Assembly (NCBI RefSeq): GCF_042453785.1
Contig: NC_091664.1
Location: 29,002,501-29,066,500, forward strand
Reading direction: 5' to 3'
DNA: 64,000 nt
Source: Malus domestica
Lineage: Eukaryota; Streptophyta; Magnoliopsida; Rosales; Rosaceae
A model generated the notes under the pieces. It saw nothing but the letters and a program-made list of their open reading frames with translations. It was not told the origin of the DNA and made no database searches. This document shows positions 20,352 to 30,860 of the stretch, piece by piece. A program made the position numbers and the translations under genes. Numbering within the stretch: the stretch's first letter is position 1; each line of letters begins with the position of its first letter.

Positions 20352-23300
20352 ATGGATTTCGTGGAACTGGAGGCGATCGAGGGCCTCCGATGGTCCTGGA
20401 ATTCATGGCCGCCGTCAAAATCCGAGAGCGCCGCCCTCGTCATCCCTCTCAGCATCATGTGCACGCCGCTGATGCAGCAGGCCGAGCTCCCGATACTCCC
20501 CTACGACCCCGTCACATGCCTCCGATGTGGCGCCATTTTGAACCCCTACTCCCGCGTTGAATACCTTTCTCGCATCTGGTTCTGCTCCTTCTGCCACCAC
20601 AGGAACTCCTTCCCTCACTCTTACTCCAACATCGGCGACACCAACCTCCCAGCCGAGCTTTTTCCGACTTACAGCGCCGTCGAGTACGCCAAAACCGCCC
20701 ACGGAATTCCCAATTCCGGCTCGAATTCCCTGAATTGGGCAAATGGGTTGTCGTCATCGTCGTCCTTGTCGTCTATGGTTTCGTCGTCGGCGGCCTCGGT
20801 GTCGGATGGGGATTCGAGAGGGGTGAGGCCGGCGTTCGTGTTCGTTGTAGACGCTTGCACGCCCGGGGACGAGCTTGGAGTTCTGAAAAATGAGCTCTTG
20901 CTTGTTGTGGAGAAGCTTCCGGAGACTGCTTTGGTGGGTCTGGTCACGTTTGATTCGATGGTTCGGGTTCATGATCTCGGGTTTTCGGAGTGCTCGAGGG
21001 CCGTGGTGTTTCACGGCGAAAGGGAGCTGTCATCGCTTCAGGTAGCTGGTTTTCTTCTTTGCTTGCCATAATTGTTGGTGTGTTGAAGTGAAAGATGTTG
21101 CCTTTTTCGTGTTTTCTACTTATTAGCAGCTCTATTTTGGATATCAATGAGTTTCTTTAGGTAGTTTAGGAGAAGTTTAACCATTTGAAGTTTAAATTTT
21201 TGCCTGTCGAAGTATGTGTTGCATTTTTCGTGTTTATAAATTGGCTTTCTTGGTTATGAAGTAGAATTGTGTTACATTTTTTGTAAATTTACATTCTTTG
21301 AGTTTAAATTTGCCGTATTTTGGTGTGTTGAAGTAGGAATGTGTAACATTTTTGTGCTTTTACTTATTAGCAAATTCTTGGTTATGAACGAGTTGCTTTA
21401 GGAAGTTTAGAAGACAATCAATTTGGAGTTTATATTTTGAAGCAGTCCATTTGAATTTGATAGTCTGAACTCTGAAGTAGTAGTTTTATGACTTCATCTA
21501 TTTTGATATTTGTAGAAATCTCAGTGCTTTTCGGGTCTTCTAGACACTAGAAATGCTCTCCCCCTTTAAGTATTAGTCTTTAGTTTGCTCAAGAGGTTGA
21601 AAGCAAGCAAGTATATTAACTCAGGTCCAGATTTTTCGTTGCCGATTGATCCGTTTAACTTCTGCGCTTCTCATTCCTTAGAGAATGTTCCGTGCCTTGA
21701 TTTGAATTTCTGAGTTTTCTCATTGAATGCATTTAAATTTTAACTCATCTTGTACTGGAATTTAATGCTTTACATTTTATTTTTTTAACTTATAGACCCA
21801 ACGATTTCTAGGCATTAAGCGAACAAAGCATCAGCAACTCGGAAAGATGTCAGTTAATCAAAGGCAGGGCTTTTTGCTACCTGTTTCTGAATGTGAGTTC
21901 AACATCACAACTGCAATTGAAGAGATCCAATGTTCACTTCAAGTCAAGTCCAGTCATCGCCCGCAAAGGTGTACAGGAGCAGCAATATTAGCTGCACTTG
22001 GACTTCTGGAAGGATGTTCAGGGAGCACGGGTTCCAGGATCATGGTCTTCACATCTGGACCTGCAACTTTAGGCCCAGGAATAATCGTCGATTCAGATCT
22101 TAGCAAGTCCATCAGAACTCACCAAGACCTCATCAATGGTCATGCCCCTTACTATAGTAGATCTTCCAGCTTTTATAGGCAAGTGTCGCAGAGGTTAACT
22201 GATGCATCTATTGTTCTCGATATGTTTGCTTGTTCTCTTGATCAAACTGGAATTGCAGAGCTGAAGGTCCCTGTTGAGAAGTCAGGTGGTTTCATGTTGC
22301 TAGGTGAGTCATTTGCTTCAAATCAATTCAGAAAATGTCTGAGCCACATTTTTACTCGTGATGAAGGGGGATATTTGAAGATGTATTTTGATGCAACTAT
22401 AGAGATAGTGACCACTAAAGATATTAAAATCTGTGGAGCCCTAGGTCCTTGTGTATCTCTTCGTGAAGTCAACGATTTAGTGAGTAGCAGTGAGATTGGG
22501 GAGGGTGGTACCTATATGTGGAAGTTAGGTACAATCACCAATAAAACATGCATTGCTTTTTTATTCCAAGTGAGTGATGAGCAGAAAGTTCAACCTGGGT
22601 CTGCATTTTTGATACAATTCATAACACGATACCGTCATGGGAACATGAGAATCCGGAAAAGGGTAACAACTGCAGCAAGAAGATGGGTTGGAGGCCGTTC
22701 ACCAGAAATTGCTGCTGGGTTTGATCAAGAGGCAGCAGCTTCAGTGATAGCCAGGCTTGCTATTCACCGAGCTGAGAATTGTTTCGCTCGAGATGTTATC
22801 AGATGGCTGGATGACACATTGATCCGCTTTGCTTCCAAGTTTGGAGACTATGCAGAGGAAGATCCAACTTCCTTCCACTTGTCATCCAACTTCTCCCTCT
22901 TTCCTCAGTTCATGTATTACTTGAGGAGGTCGCAGTTTATTGATGTCTTCAACAGTAGTCCTGATGAGACTGCTTTCTTCCGGCTGATGCTGAATCGCGA
23001 GGGGGTGGTGGGTTCTCTTATCATGATCCAACCCACGCTTTTCCAATACTCCTTTGATGGTCCACCCGTTCCAGTCCTCCTAGATGTCCGCTCCATCTCT
23101 CCAGATGTTATCTTGCTCTTTGACTCATATTTTCACGTGGTTATTCATTACGGGTCCAAAGTTTCTCAGTGGAGGAAGCTTGGGTATGACAAGGACCGAA
23201 ACCATGAGAATTTGAGGAAGCTGTTGGAAGCCCCGGAAATTGATGCAGAGCAGTTGATGGCTGACCGAGTTCCTGCACCAAAGTTTATTAAATGTGATCA

Positions 23301-23454
23301 GCATGGTAGCCAGGCAAGGTTTCTTCTTGCAAAGTTGAATCCATCTGTTACTCAGAATTCAACATACACTGACAGCTCGGATATTATTTTCACTGATGAT
23401 CTGAGCTTGCAAGTATTTTTAGATCACTTGAAGGTCCTTGCAGTGCAAGGCTGA
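20352..23454 (+). CDS. SEC23: SEC23 COPII coat protein (Sar1 GTPase-activating subunit), two exons
   Basis: Exon 1 is 20352-21041 (690 nt) and exon 2 is 21796-23454, joined at TTCAG|GTAGCT ... TATAG|ACCCAA in frame ([12 protein letters not shown]), giving 552 codons after 230, about 782 aa. That is the usual length for plant SEC23. The zinc finger is CLRC at 56-59 and CSFC at 78-81. The trunk (vWA-like) domain starts near [13 protein letters not shown]. The beta-sandwich, helical and C-terminal gelsolin-like regions follow without interruption. Known role: with SEC24 it forms the inner COPII coat at ER exit sites and stimulates Sar1 GTP hydrolysis. A Ser-rich loop (about 132-160) lies between zinc finger and trunk. 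The 5' flank carries a MITE and two G-boxes, and a SINE begins 41 bp after the stop. Confidence 0.95.
21042..21795 (+). other. Intron 1 of SEC23
   Basis: 754 bp, with GT at the 5' end and ttatag at the 3' end. It is T-rich, as is usual for plant introns. No inserted element or other gene is seen. Confidence 0.85.
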
Positions 23455-23495
23455 TGTAGAGGGGCACTGTAAATAGATTTTCGATTTTCTGATGT

Positions 23496-23616
23496 GGTAG
23501 GTCTCGGGTTCGAGACTTGGGAGCAGCCTCTCCATAAATGGGGGTAAGGCTAGCCGACATTCACCTCTCCCAGACCCTGCGTAAAGCGGGAGCCTTGTGC
23601 ACTGGGTACGACCTTT
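23496..23616 (+). mobile_element. Au-type SINE, 5'-truncated, in the SEC23 3' flank
   Basis: It shares ggtaggtctcgggttcgaga through gcactgggtacg with the copy at 815-962, including the B-box-like GGTTCGAGAC. The tRNA-like A-box part is missing. It starts 41 bp after the SEC23 stop codon and so probably lies in its 3' UTR. Confidence 0.75.
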
Positions 23617-23729
23617 TATACAAAAGGAAGTTTTGTGTATAGTTTTGAAGAGAAAAAGGCGTACTTTTGATAAGAGTATATCAATACATGATCGACATTA
23701 TCGACAAAATGGCACATTCAAATGACTAG

Positions 23730-24175
23730 AAATTCTACTGATATTTAAACGAAATGGGCAATTGATGCTTGTATTTCTTCTACGGTTCTCTCCTTGGTCT
23801 CCGGCACCAGCTTTGGGTAGAAGAAAAACGTTCCTGAAATCGTTTGAACAATTATAAGAATACCGAAAGGGCAGGGAAGAGAGGAAGGATGCCGAGCTCC
23901 AATCCATCATAAAACTGGAGGTGTATGTTGTTACCTAAGGACAAGACCGGTACACCAAACTTAACAGGCTTCTGGCCGAACCTTTAGTGTTTACTGGGAA
24001 TATCTGAAAAGAAACTCATCGAATCTTCGTTATAAAAATCGATTTTTTGTCAAGTTTCGGATAATAAATCGATAGAGATATACCTCTGACATAATAACCC
24101 ATGATAGTCCTGACATTGCGATCAAGTATGTTGAACCATAACCCTGAATGCAGCACCAATCAGTTCAAAAACTAC
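23730..24175 (-). pseudogene. 3' exons of an ERD6-like sugar transporter, decayed (copy 2)
   Basis: On the minus strand, about 23745-23905 contains MDWSSAS in one frame and then, after a frameshift, a FFFYPKLVPETKERTVEEIQASI-type C-terminus split across frames. About 24065-24150 reads YLIAMSGLSWVIMSE, the preceding exon. These are hallmark blocks of ERD6-like transporters (PWVIMSE and PETKGRTLEEIQ). The fragment is out of frame and lacks the 5' exons. It has the same orientation as the fragment at 19010-19690. Confidence 0.7.
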
Positions 24176-24262
24176 GCAAATAACTTCTTACAAGCATAAC
24201 CATCTTATACATTAGTCTGCTAAATTTCTAACTCAAAAGACATGGACAAGTCCTCGTAAAAA

Positions 24263-24590
24263 CTGGCTTTTTTGGTTGCACTCATGGTTATTGCATCTGG
24301 TAAAATATTATATCTCATGATCCTCTCATTATTTATTTGGGAATGCGTACATTTGTTAAAATATAAATTACAAATAAATAAACTGTTTGGCATGCAGGTC
24401 TGGAGCTATGTGCTGAAGCAAGGAACGTACAGGATCCTTACTGCAAACCAAATCAAGTCTGCTTAAATTGGTGACAAATGTGCAGAACTTGCCGGTGCTT
24501 GAAAATGTTTTTGCTTCGAATCCGAGTCCAAGCAGCTGATCCCAATTTCTTTAATTATGGCCGGGACTGAAAGTTCGGACGACATGTGTT
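24263..24590 (+). pseudogene. Small secreted cysteine-rich peptide gene (defensin-like architecture), damaged copy
   Basis: Exon 1 (24263-24299) encodes a signal-peptide-like AFLVALMVIASG but its first codon is CTG, where the paralogue at 29805 has ATG. A phase-1 intron (GT at 24300, CAG at 24395-24397) leads to exon 2 with ELCAEARNVQDPYC and KPNQVCLNW, then TGA at 24472. In the paralogue the aligned codon is TGC, so this stop probably replaces a Cys. Downstream bases still encode the CxxCxC motif. A signal exon plus phase-1 intron plus Cys-rich exon is typical of plant defensin-like families. A Bowman-Birk-like Cys spacing is another possibility. Homology was not tested. Confidence 0.35.
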
Positions 24591-25117
24591 GTCTTCTAAT
24601 TCTTTTGCCGGATTTAAGACTTGATTTTTAATCCACTTTGTGAAGACAACAATGATTGTCTTCGAGGATTTCATTGACCGTAAGCGACGTCGAGTCGTAT
24701 GTCATAGAAAGTTAAGGTTACACTATAAAATCAATTGACAATATGAAGAGTAGTTTAACCTCTTATAAGCCTTACATTGTTTGGTCTCTCATCGATGTGA
24801 GACTTTTGTCTTCATATTCTCACACGCCCCTCATGTTTGCTTTTAGTTTTTACTCTGTACTAGATGACTTTCTCCTTTCCTTCCAATAATAGAATATTGA
24901 TTTTTGCTTAGAATACCTAGTTAGACAATCTTTAATCACGCTCTTTATTTTATAACAAAGCGTTAGCTAAAACTATCAAAAAGTGAGCTCTTCAAAAAGT
25001 TTTTACTCTAATCCTTCTTCCGACTTTAGAGAGTTATAATGACTACGAGTCAATAATTAATCAATGTGTTAAATAATTACTTATTTAAAATAACATTAAA
25101 ATGTTAGCATTAATATA
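24591..25117. other. Intergenic sequence
   Basis: AT-rich, no gene seen. It precedes a cluster of MITE copies. Confidence 0.4.
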
Positions 25118-25275
25118 GGGAATTTTAACGAAAAGCTCCCGGTACTGTTCACTTTAACGATAAACCACATTTTTACACTAAAAAGTCAATCATTGTACTA
25201 TTCACTTTACCCTTTATTTTGTCCTTATCATTAAAACTCAAAGTTTTCAAGCCATTTTCATTAGTTTTCCTTTAA
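25118..25275 (+). mobile_element. MITE copy (about 155 bp family, ends gggaattttaacgaaaa / ttttcattagttttcct)
   Basis: The ends are imperfect inverted repeats (ggaattttaacgaaaa versus ggaaaactaatgaaaa). The body contains ggtactgttcactttaacga and attttgtccttatcattaaa. The same element occurs at 25720-25861 (degenerate) and 29496-29651. It shares its right-end sequence with the long element at 38253-39287. I recall it as very common in apple-like genomes. Confidence 0.75.
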
Positions 25276-25719
25276 TTATAAATAGTCACTATAGAGAAGA
25301 AATATAACTATATACACAATATATAACATGATAGGAGTGATAAATTATAAGCATCTTTTATTATAAACAAAATAGATTTTTCAGTCAAAATGATTTCTAA
25401 GATTAGCATAAATTATCATTTTGGTCATTTGTGAAAAATTATGCGAATTAAGGACCAAAAAAGAAAAAAACATACCCTCAGTTTAACAAACAATGAGCCA
25501 AAATGATTTGATAAAAATATAGACTATTTCGTCATTTTATCCGTATTTAATTTTCACAGATAGACTACAATGATTGATGGTGGACAAACTTAAAGACCAC
25601 TTTTATCAATTTCAAATCTCAGAAACCAAAGTGAGAAATTATAAACATCTTTTTATTACAAAAAAATAAAAATTACGTGAAAAATACATATGGAAATCAA
25701 TTGAATGCATAAATCAAAT

Positions 25720-25861
25720 GGAGTTTTAACGAAACACTTCCAGTACTGTTCAATTTAACGAAAAATAACATTTTTACTTTTTCTTGGTACTATTCATTAC
25801 ACCTTTAATTGTCATTTTTTATTAGAACTAAATTTTTTTGGACTTTTCATTAGTTTTCCTT
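25720..25861 (+). mobile_element. MITE copy, degenerate
   Basis: Same family as 25118-25275: starts ggagttttaacgaaacactt, contains cagtactgttcaatttaacg, ends ttttcattagttttcct. Internal deletions shorten the middle. Confidence 0.65.
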
Positions 25862-25996
25862 CAATCAAACTAGCAAATGAGCATGTGGAAACAATTTCAT
25901 TTTATTTTTTGTTTTTTATTAAGGAGTGTGATTAGTTTTTTAAATTTTAAAAAGAGTATGAAATAATAATGATGTGACCGTTTCTTTTAATAAGTG

Positions 25997-26429
25997 TGTT
26001 GGTACCGTATATTGGGCCTCGTCTTTAGGCCTCGTCTTTGGGCCTCATCCCTAAGCCCATGATTTATGTAAAAGGGGAGGGAGCCCTTATTCTATAAAAG
26101 GGACTCTACCTCACCCTCATTAGGAGAGCCTGACCTTCACAGAGAAACAAGGTCTCACATCCAGAGAGCCTTACATCCCTCACAACAATAGAGGGCAATA
26201 CCCTCTCAGCCAAACAGAGAGCAAAATGGCAAGGGCTGCATCCACAGAGAGTTCTCTTGCCGATCTATTGTAATCTATACATTCATACAGTGAAATGGAA
26301 TCAACATCAGTGTGGACGTAGCCCAAACATTGAAGTGAATCACGATACATCTTTGTGTTCTTGTGCGTTTGTGTGATCCACGGCCGGATTTACGTTGGTC
26401 CAAAATCTTCCGGATTTTGTGCATCAACA
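25997..26429 (+). repeat. 5' LTR of the gene-carrying element
   Basis: TG...CA ends, with a TATA-like tctataaaaggg near 26092 and repeated ggcctcgtcttt motifs near the start. It is followed directly by the primer-binding site. Confidence 0.88.
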
Positions 26430-27141
26430 TTTGGCGCCGTCTGTGGAAAACGACACGAAAAGCTATGTCTGCTCTCTTTCATTTTTTCATCTCACCACCG
26501 TGAAACCTCACCACAATATCCACCGTGAATCCGCACAACCCAAGAACTTAGAACCTCCCTCTTTGGGGCTTTTCCAGAAAACCTTCGCGGACTCTGTGCA
26601 GTTTAAAAAAAAACCTCCAAAAACCTACTTTTCTCTCTCTCAAATCTTCCGCCCCATTTTTCTCCCAAAAACTGCCCAATTTAAAGACAAAGACTCATCG
26701 CCTTCACTATCATCTGCAACTTTGGCAACAACACAGCTACCACCATGTTTGTCGGCCATCTCGGAAACCTCCAGCTCTCTGCCATTTCCATCTCTCTCTC
26801 CGTCATCTGCATCTTCTCATTCGGCTTCATGTCGCGTCTTTTCATGTCTCTAACTCCATATCTTACTTTTTCTCTCTCTCGATATGTGCCGCAGGGATCG
26901 GATCTGCTTTGCCTCTAAAGTTTCTCTCTCATACAAAATTACAAAACGATTGCCACGGAAGGGAAGAAGAAGAAGACTGTCAGTCGCTGGGTTCCCTTTT
27001 ATTTTCCATTAGGGTTTTTGATGACATGATCAAGTTATGAGGGCATAATGCTTTCCCTTTTTCGATTCTCTGCAACAATTTACTTAAATTTATCGCATCA
27101 TCAATCTCATCACGGGCAGATGACAATGGCAGCTCTCCTCC

Positions 27142-27450
27142 ATGAACAACGAGCTCTGCAACCCCACCCTGTGGCCCACCGCAGAAGGCAAACGAAGGAT
27201 CTTCGTGGCCATCGACGAAGGCGATGAGAGCATGTATGCGCTGTCGTGGTGCCTGAAGAACATTGTTGCGCAAAATTCCAAATATACCCTTATCCTACTC
27301 TACGCCAAGTCCCCGTGAGCAGTGTTCACCTCTCTGGACGGCACATGGTATTTGATTTCGTCTGAGACTTGGACGACAATGGAGAAGTACGTTGTTGATG
27401 TGGCGGACTGCGTGATGGAGATACCAAGAAAAGCAAATGGGTGGTGTCGG
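27142..27450 (+). pseudogene. Captured universal stress protein (USP/UspA-domain) gene fragment
   Basis: From ATG 27142 one frame reads KRRIFVAIDEGDESMYALSW, then CLKNIVAQNSKYTLILLYAK, then (after TGA at 27316) AVFTSLDGT and TMEKYVVDVADCVMEIPRK. This is the N-terminal half of a plant UspA-domain protein, with the usual beta1 (IFVAIDEGDES) and beta2 (TLILLYAK) strands. The TGA sits where related proteins have Arg (CGA to TGA). The C-terminal part with the ATP-binding G-x2-G-x9-G motif is absent or unrecognisable past about 27450. Upstream CT-rich sequence may be its captured 5' UTR. It lies in the same orientation as the element. Confidence 0.75.
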
Positions 27451-28320
27451 AAAGGTTTTCATTTTGGCTTAAGTCTTCAAGCACTCATGAATAAAATAAT
27501 AAATGGTGCAAAGTTCCCATTACACTGCACCAAGGTTCCCCATCTCCACTTTCTGTTGGACCAGAAGATGCCCACCAACAATGAAACTTTCATCATGAAA
27601 AGGCTTTTCTGAAAAAGCCACGGGAACAGCAAGATAAGATTCTTTTTTTTTATTATTTTATTACTTTATTATTATTTTGATAAGATCCTTTTGCTTTACA
27701 TCTGTGTGTATATTCTTTAACATAAGGCCACATCATTTCTATCACACCTATATAGTGCGTTCTCGATTTGATTTGCTTTACAATGTGCATATGCTTTACA
27801 AACGTTTGTCTGCAATCTTCCTTACAATTATTTTATTAATTAATATTTTATTATTGCATCTTTAATCATTCCTAACTTCATTATTTAAAGTGGTAGGGTA
27901 AAACTTTATTATACAATATTTATTGGCCTAGAGTATTGTGACTGCCATTAAACTATGTCACTTATACAACATGTGATTTACCACATGATTGAATAAATTA
28001 TTTATTTATAGAAGGCACATAGCACAATATTTTGCCTCGACAAACTTTGTCAATTTGATTTATTCATTATACAGTCATACTTATACTGTCATTTATTGTC
28101 AGGAATTATTGAGCAACTAGATCCACTGATCAACATTGTTGCTGATTAAAGAAGTCTACTAACTTATAGACTAATGAGCCACGTGCTCATGGTAACAAAG
28201 ATTTAGTCCGAACAATGATCTCTTGTCTAACCTGACAAGCGGACCCGAGTCATGTCGAGAATCAACTCATACTGAGTGCATGTCGACAAAAAGTAGATAC
28301 TTGTAATGAGGAATACCACG

Positions 28321-28485
28321 AGCCGAGCCGCCTCGCAGCGAGCATAGCCTCTAGCCGAGCAGCCTCGCAACGAGCATCGCCTTCAACCGAGCCACCGCCT
28401 CGCCGCGAGCATAGCCTCTAGTCGAGCAGCCTCGCAACGAGCATCGCCTCCAGCCGAGCAGTCTCGTAACGTGTGATACCTCTAG
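28321..28485 (+). repeat. Tandem repeat, unit about 32 bp (agccgagcagcctcgcaacg...)
   Basis: Five imperfect units, each roughly agccgagc(a/c)gcctcgcaRcg followed by agcat(a/c)gcctct. They lie inside the non-autonomous LTR element just before its polypurine tract. Confidence 0.8.
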
Positions 28486-28624
28486 CCGAGTATTGCTTTA
28501 GCTTGAACATTGTCTTGTGTGGAGTACCAGTTCTGGACGACATCTAGTCACTTCGGCCTGTACATGGATTGGATTTGAAGTCTCCAGCCAAAATATTCTC
28601 TTGACTGAAGACTTGGGGGACCCC

Positions 28625-29058
28625 TGTTGGTACCATATATTGGGCCTCATCTTTAGGCCTCGTCTTTGGGCCTCATCCTGAAGCCCATGATTTATGTAAA
28701 AGGGGAGGGAGCCCTTATTCTATAAAAAGGGACTCTCCCTCACCCTCATTAGGAGAGCCTGACATTCACAGAGAAATAAGGTCTCACATCCAGAGAGCCT
28801 CACATCCCTCACAACAATACAGGGCAATACCCTCTCAGCCAAACAGAGAGCAAAATGGCAAGGGCTGTATCCACAAAGAGCTCCATTGCCGATCTATTGT
28901 AATCCATACATTCATGCAGTGAAATGGAATCAACATCAGTATGGACGTAGCCCAAACATTGGAATGAACCACGATACATCTTTGTGTTCTTGTGTGTTTG
29001 TGTGATTCACGGCCGGATTTACGTTGGTCCAAGATCTTCCGGATTTTGTGCATCAACA
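28625..29058 (+). repeat. 3' LTR of the gene-carrying element
   Basis: Partner of 25997-26429. It follows the polypurine tract gacttgggggacccc and ends CAACA directly before the AAGTG target-site duplication. Several substitutions relative to the 5' LTR (for example ccgtatatt/ccatatatt) indicate that the insertion is not brand new. Confidence 0.88.
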
Positions 29059-29495
29059 AAGTGCATATTTTTTCTTAATATTACATAATTAATGTTTTGT
29101 CTTCCTTATCTAAATATTGTGTATCAAAAGTTAGGGTAAAATAGGAAAAATAGTAATATAATTGTCATTAAAAAAAAAGGTAAAATAGGGATATGGTTGT
29201 CATTTTGTCAAAAGATACAAAACTACTATTTTGTCCTCCTCATGTCAACATTGTGTATTCAAAAGTGAGGGAAAAATTGAAAAAAAAAATGGGGGCAAAA
29301 AGTTGACAAATTCTCTTCTCGTAATAGAATAGATGAGGGATATTGTGAGTAATGACCATGACAAGTGTTTACTACATAAGTCGATTTGTCACCCTACGTT
29401 GCATCCTAATTAGCATTTCCCGAAAAAAATGTAATTAAAGAGAATGACAAGTGTTTACTATAAAAGTTGAGACGGACAAGACATTGTTCACGCAT

Positions 29496-29651
29496 GGGAA
29501 ATTTTAACGAAAAATTTCCGGTATTGTTCACTTTAACGAAAAATTATATTTTTATACTAAAAAGTCAATCATGGTACTATTCATTTTACCTTTTATTTTG
29601 TCCTTATCGTTAAAACTTAAAGTTTTCAAGACTTTTTCATTAGTTTTCCTT
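29496..29651 (+). mobile_element. MITE copy, same family as 25118-25275
   Basis: Begins gggaaattttaacgaaaaat, contains tattgttcactttaacgaaa and attttgtccttatcgttaaa, ends tttttcattagttttcct. It lies upstream of the second small cysteine-rich gene copy. Confidence 0.7.
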
Positions 29652-29804
29652 TATATATATTGATGCATGCTTCACCGTATAAATATACGCTACAGGGTTT
29701 AGGGTTCCAAGTGTTTCAGTGCAGCAGCAAACACCACGGCCATCTTTCGACATTCCTGGTACCTAATTACAAAGTCAAAAAGATAAGGACAAGTCTTCAT
29801 CCAA

Positions 29805-30295
29805 AATGGCTTTTTTGGTGATTGTGCTCGTGATTATGGCATCTGATAAATTATTATTTTTCTCAAAAATTTTATTGTGCTTCAGAGTAAATCTTTTATA
29901 TTTTGAAGTTATTGATGGATATATTTTGATCATTGCATCTTTGACTAAGCGTCTGACAGACGAGAACCCTATAGCATATATAAGATACCATGCACAAATG
30001 ACAAAGCCTACTACATAATCCCTAGTATTTAATTTGGAACAGCACTGTAAACTTTCTATTTGTTAACAGTAAATAAATTGTTGGCAGGTCTGCAGCAATA
30101 TGCTGAAGCAAATTAAGAAGTTCTTACCCTATTGCAATAATGATTAATGATCATGACTGCATGCTTATTTGCCCTATATGCAAATCATGTCAGTGCACAC
30201 CGGAGAAGCAGTGTCGCTACGCTGCGTCCACCCCAGCTCTAATAAGCCAATTCTTTTTGGGGTTTGGCTAGAACTGAAATTTCAGACATGTTGTC
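29805..30295 (+). pseudogene. Second copy of the small secreted cysteine-rich gene, damaged
   Basis: Exon 1 starts at ATG 29805 and reads MAFLVIVLVIMASG up to a donor-like G|GTAA-type junction (here tctgataaa, so the donor is also damaged). Exon 2 begins after GCAG at about 30088 (GLQQYAEAN) and stops at TAA. Downstream, another frame retains CPICKSCQC followed by TPEKQC (about 30171-30215), aligned with the CxxCxC of the first copy. The two copies are clearly homologous through ctgaaatttcagacatgttg, but neither encodes a full peptide. Orientation is the same as the first copy, 5.5 kb away. Confidence 0.35.
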
Positions 30296-30299
30296 GCTC

Positions 30300-30860
30300 T
30301 TGTTCAATAAAATTGTTAACCCTTATCAATAAAACTGTTGTTGTTTGTTGCCCTAACCATGGTCAAGATTTGACCCTTTCTCTTATTAATTTGTTTAGAA
30401 TCTATTCTTCTAAAACAAAAATTAAAACTGAAGGCTTTTGAAACATTTCTCTAAGTTGTTTTGTTTATAAATATATTGACACTAAGAGAGGATGGAGGTT
30501 TGGGCTAAATTATACAATGGGATATCCATAATAATTTGATTTGAATTTATCTTTGACGAGAATCGGATCTAAAACATGTCACTTATAAGAAAGAAGTCAT
30601 TAGACTGTTGTACTAAGTAGCGAAACATTTCTCTAAGTAAAAAGCATCATTCATGAATAAATTAAACAATTTCTTACTCACCGTCACAACGATATGACAG
30701 CATATCAAGCCAATCACATGCTACTACAATATCATTCTGGTTGAGGAAGTGCTATTACAAATGGATGTATAAAATAAAATGTACATTCTTGGTCAGCCGG
30801 GTTTGATTTGTAAACACACACTATTGAAGCTCATTCATCTCTCTGCATCATCAGATTATG
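30300..30860. other. Intergenic sequence downstream of the kinase gene
   Basis: It holds the 3' flank of the RKF3-like gene (minus strand) and shows no other gene. Confidence 0.4.

Larger units (their letters stand above)
25997..29058 (+). mobile_element. Complete non-autonomous LTR retrotransposon carrying a universal-stress-protein gene fragment
   Basis: 5' LTR 25997-26429 (433 bp) and 3' LTR 28625-29058 (434 bp) are similar along their length, both open TGTTGGTACC and end CATCAACA. The flanking target-site duplication is exact: AAGTG at 25992-25996 and 29059-29063. The primer-binding site after the 5' LTR is tttggcgccgtctgtgg, typical of plant Gypsy elements. The polypurine tract before the 3' LTR is acttgggggacccc. 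The 2.2-kb interior has no gag or pol. It holds host-like exon sequence (27142-27450) and a 32-bp tandem array (28321-28485). Movement would need proteins from another element. Confidence 0.88.

Noticed and set aside
20415..21147. Antisense reading frames opposite SEC23 exon 1
   Set aside because: They are shadows of a GC-rich, well-supported coding exon and have no independent homology.
28321..28485. CRISPR-like array of regularly spaced 32-bp repeats
   Set aside because: There are no distinct spacers, the units abut, no cas genes are present, and the array is inside a plant LTR element.
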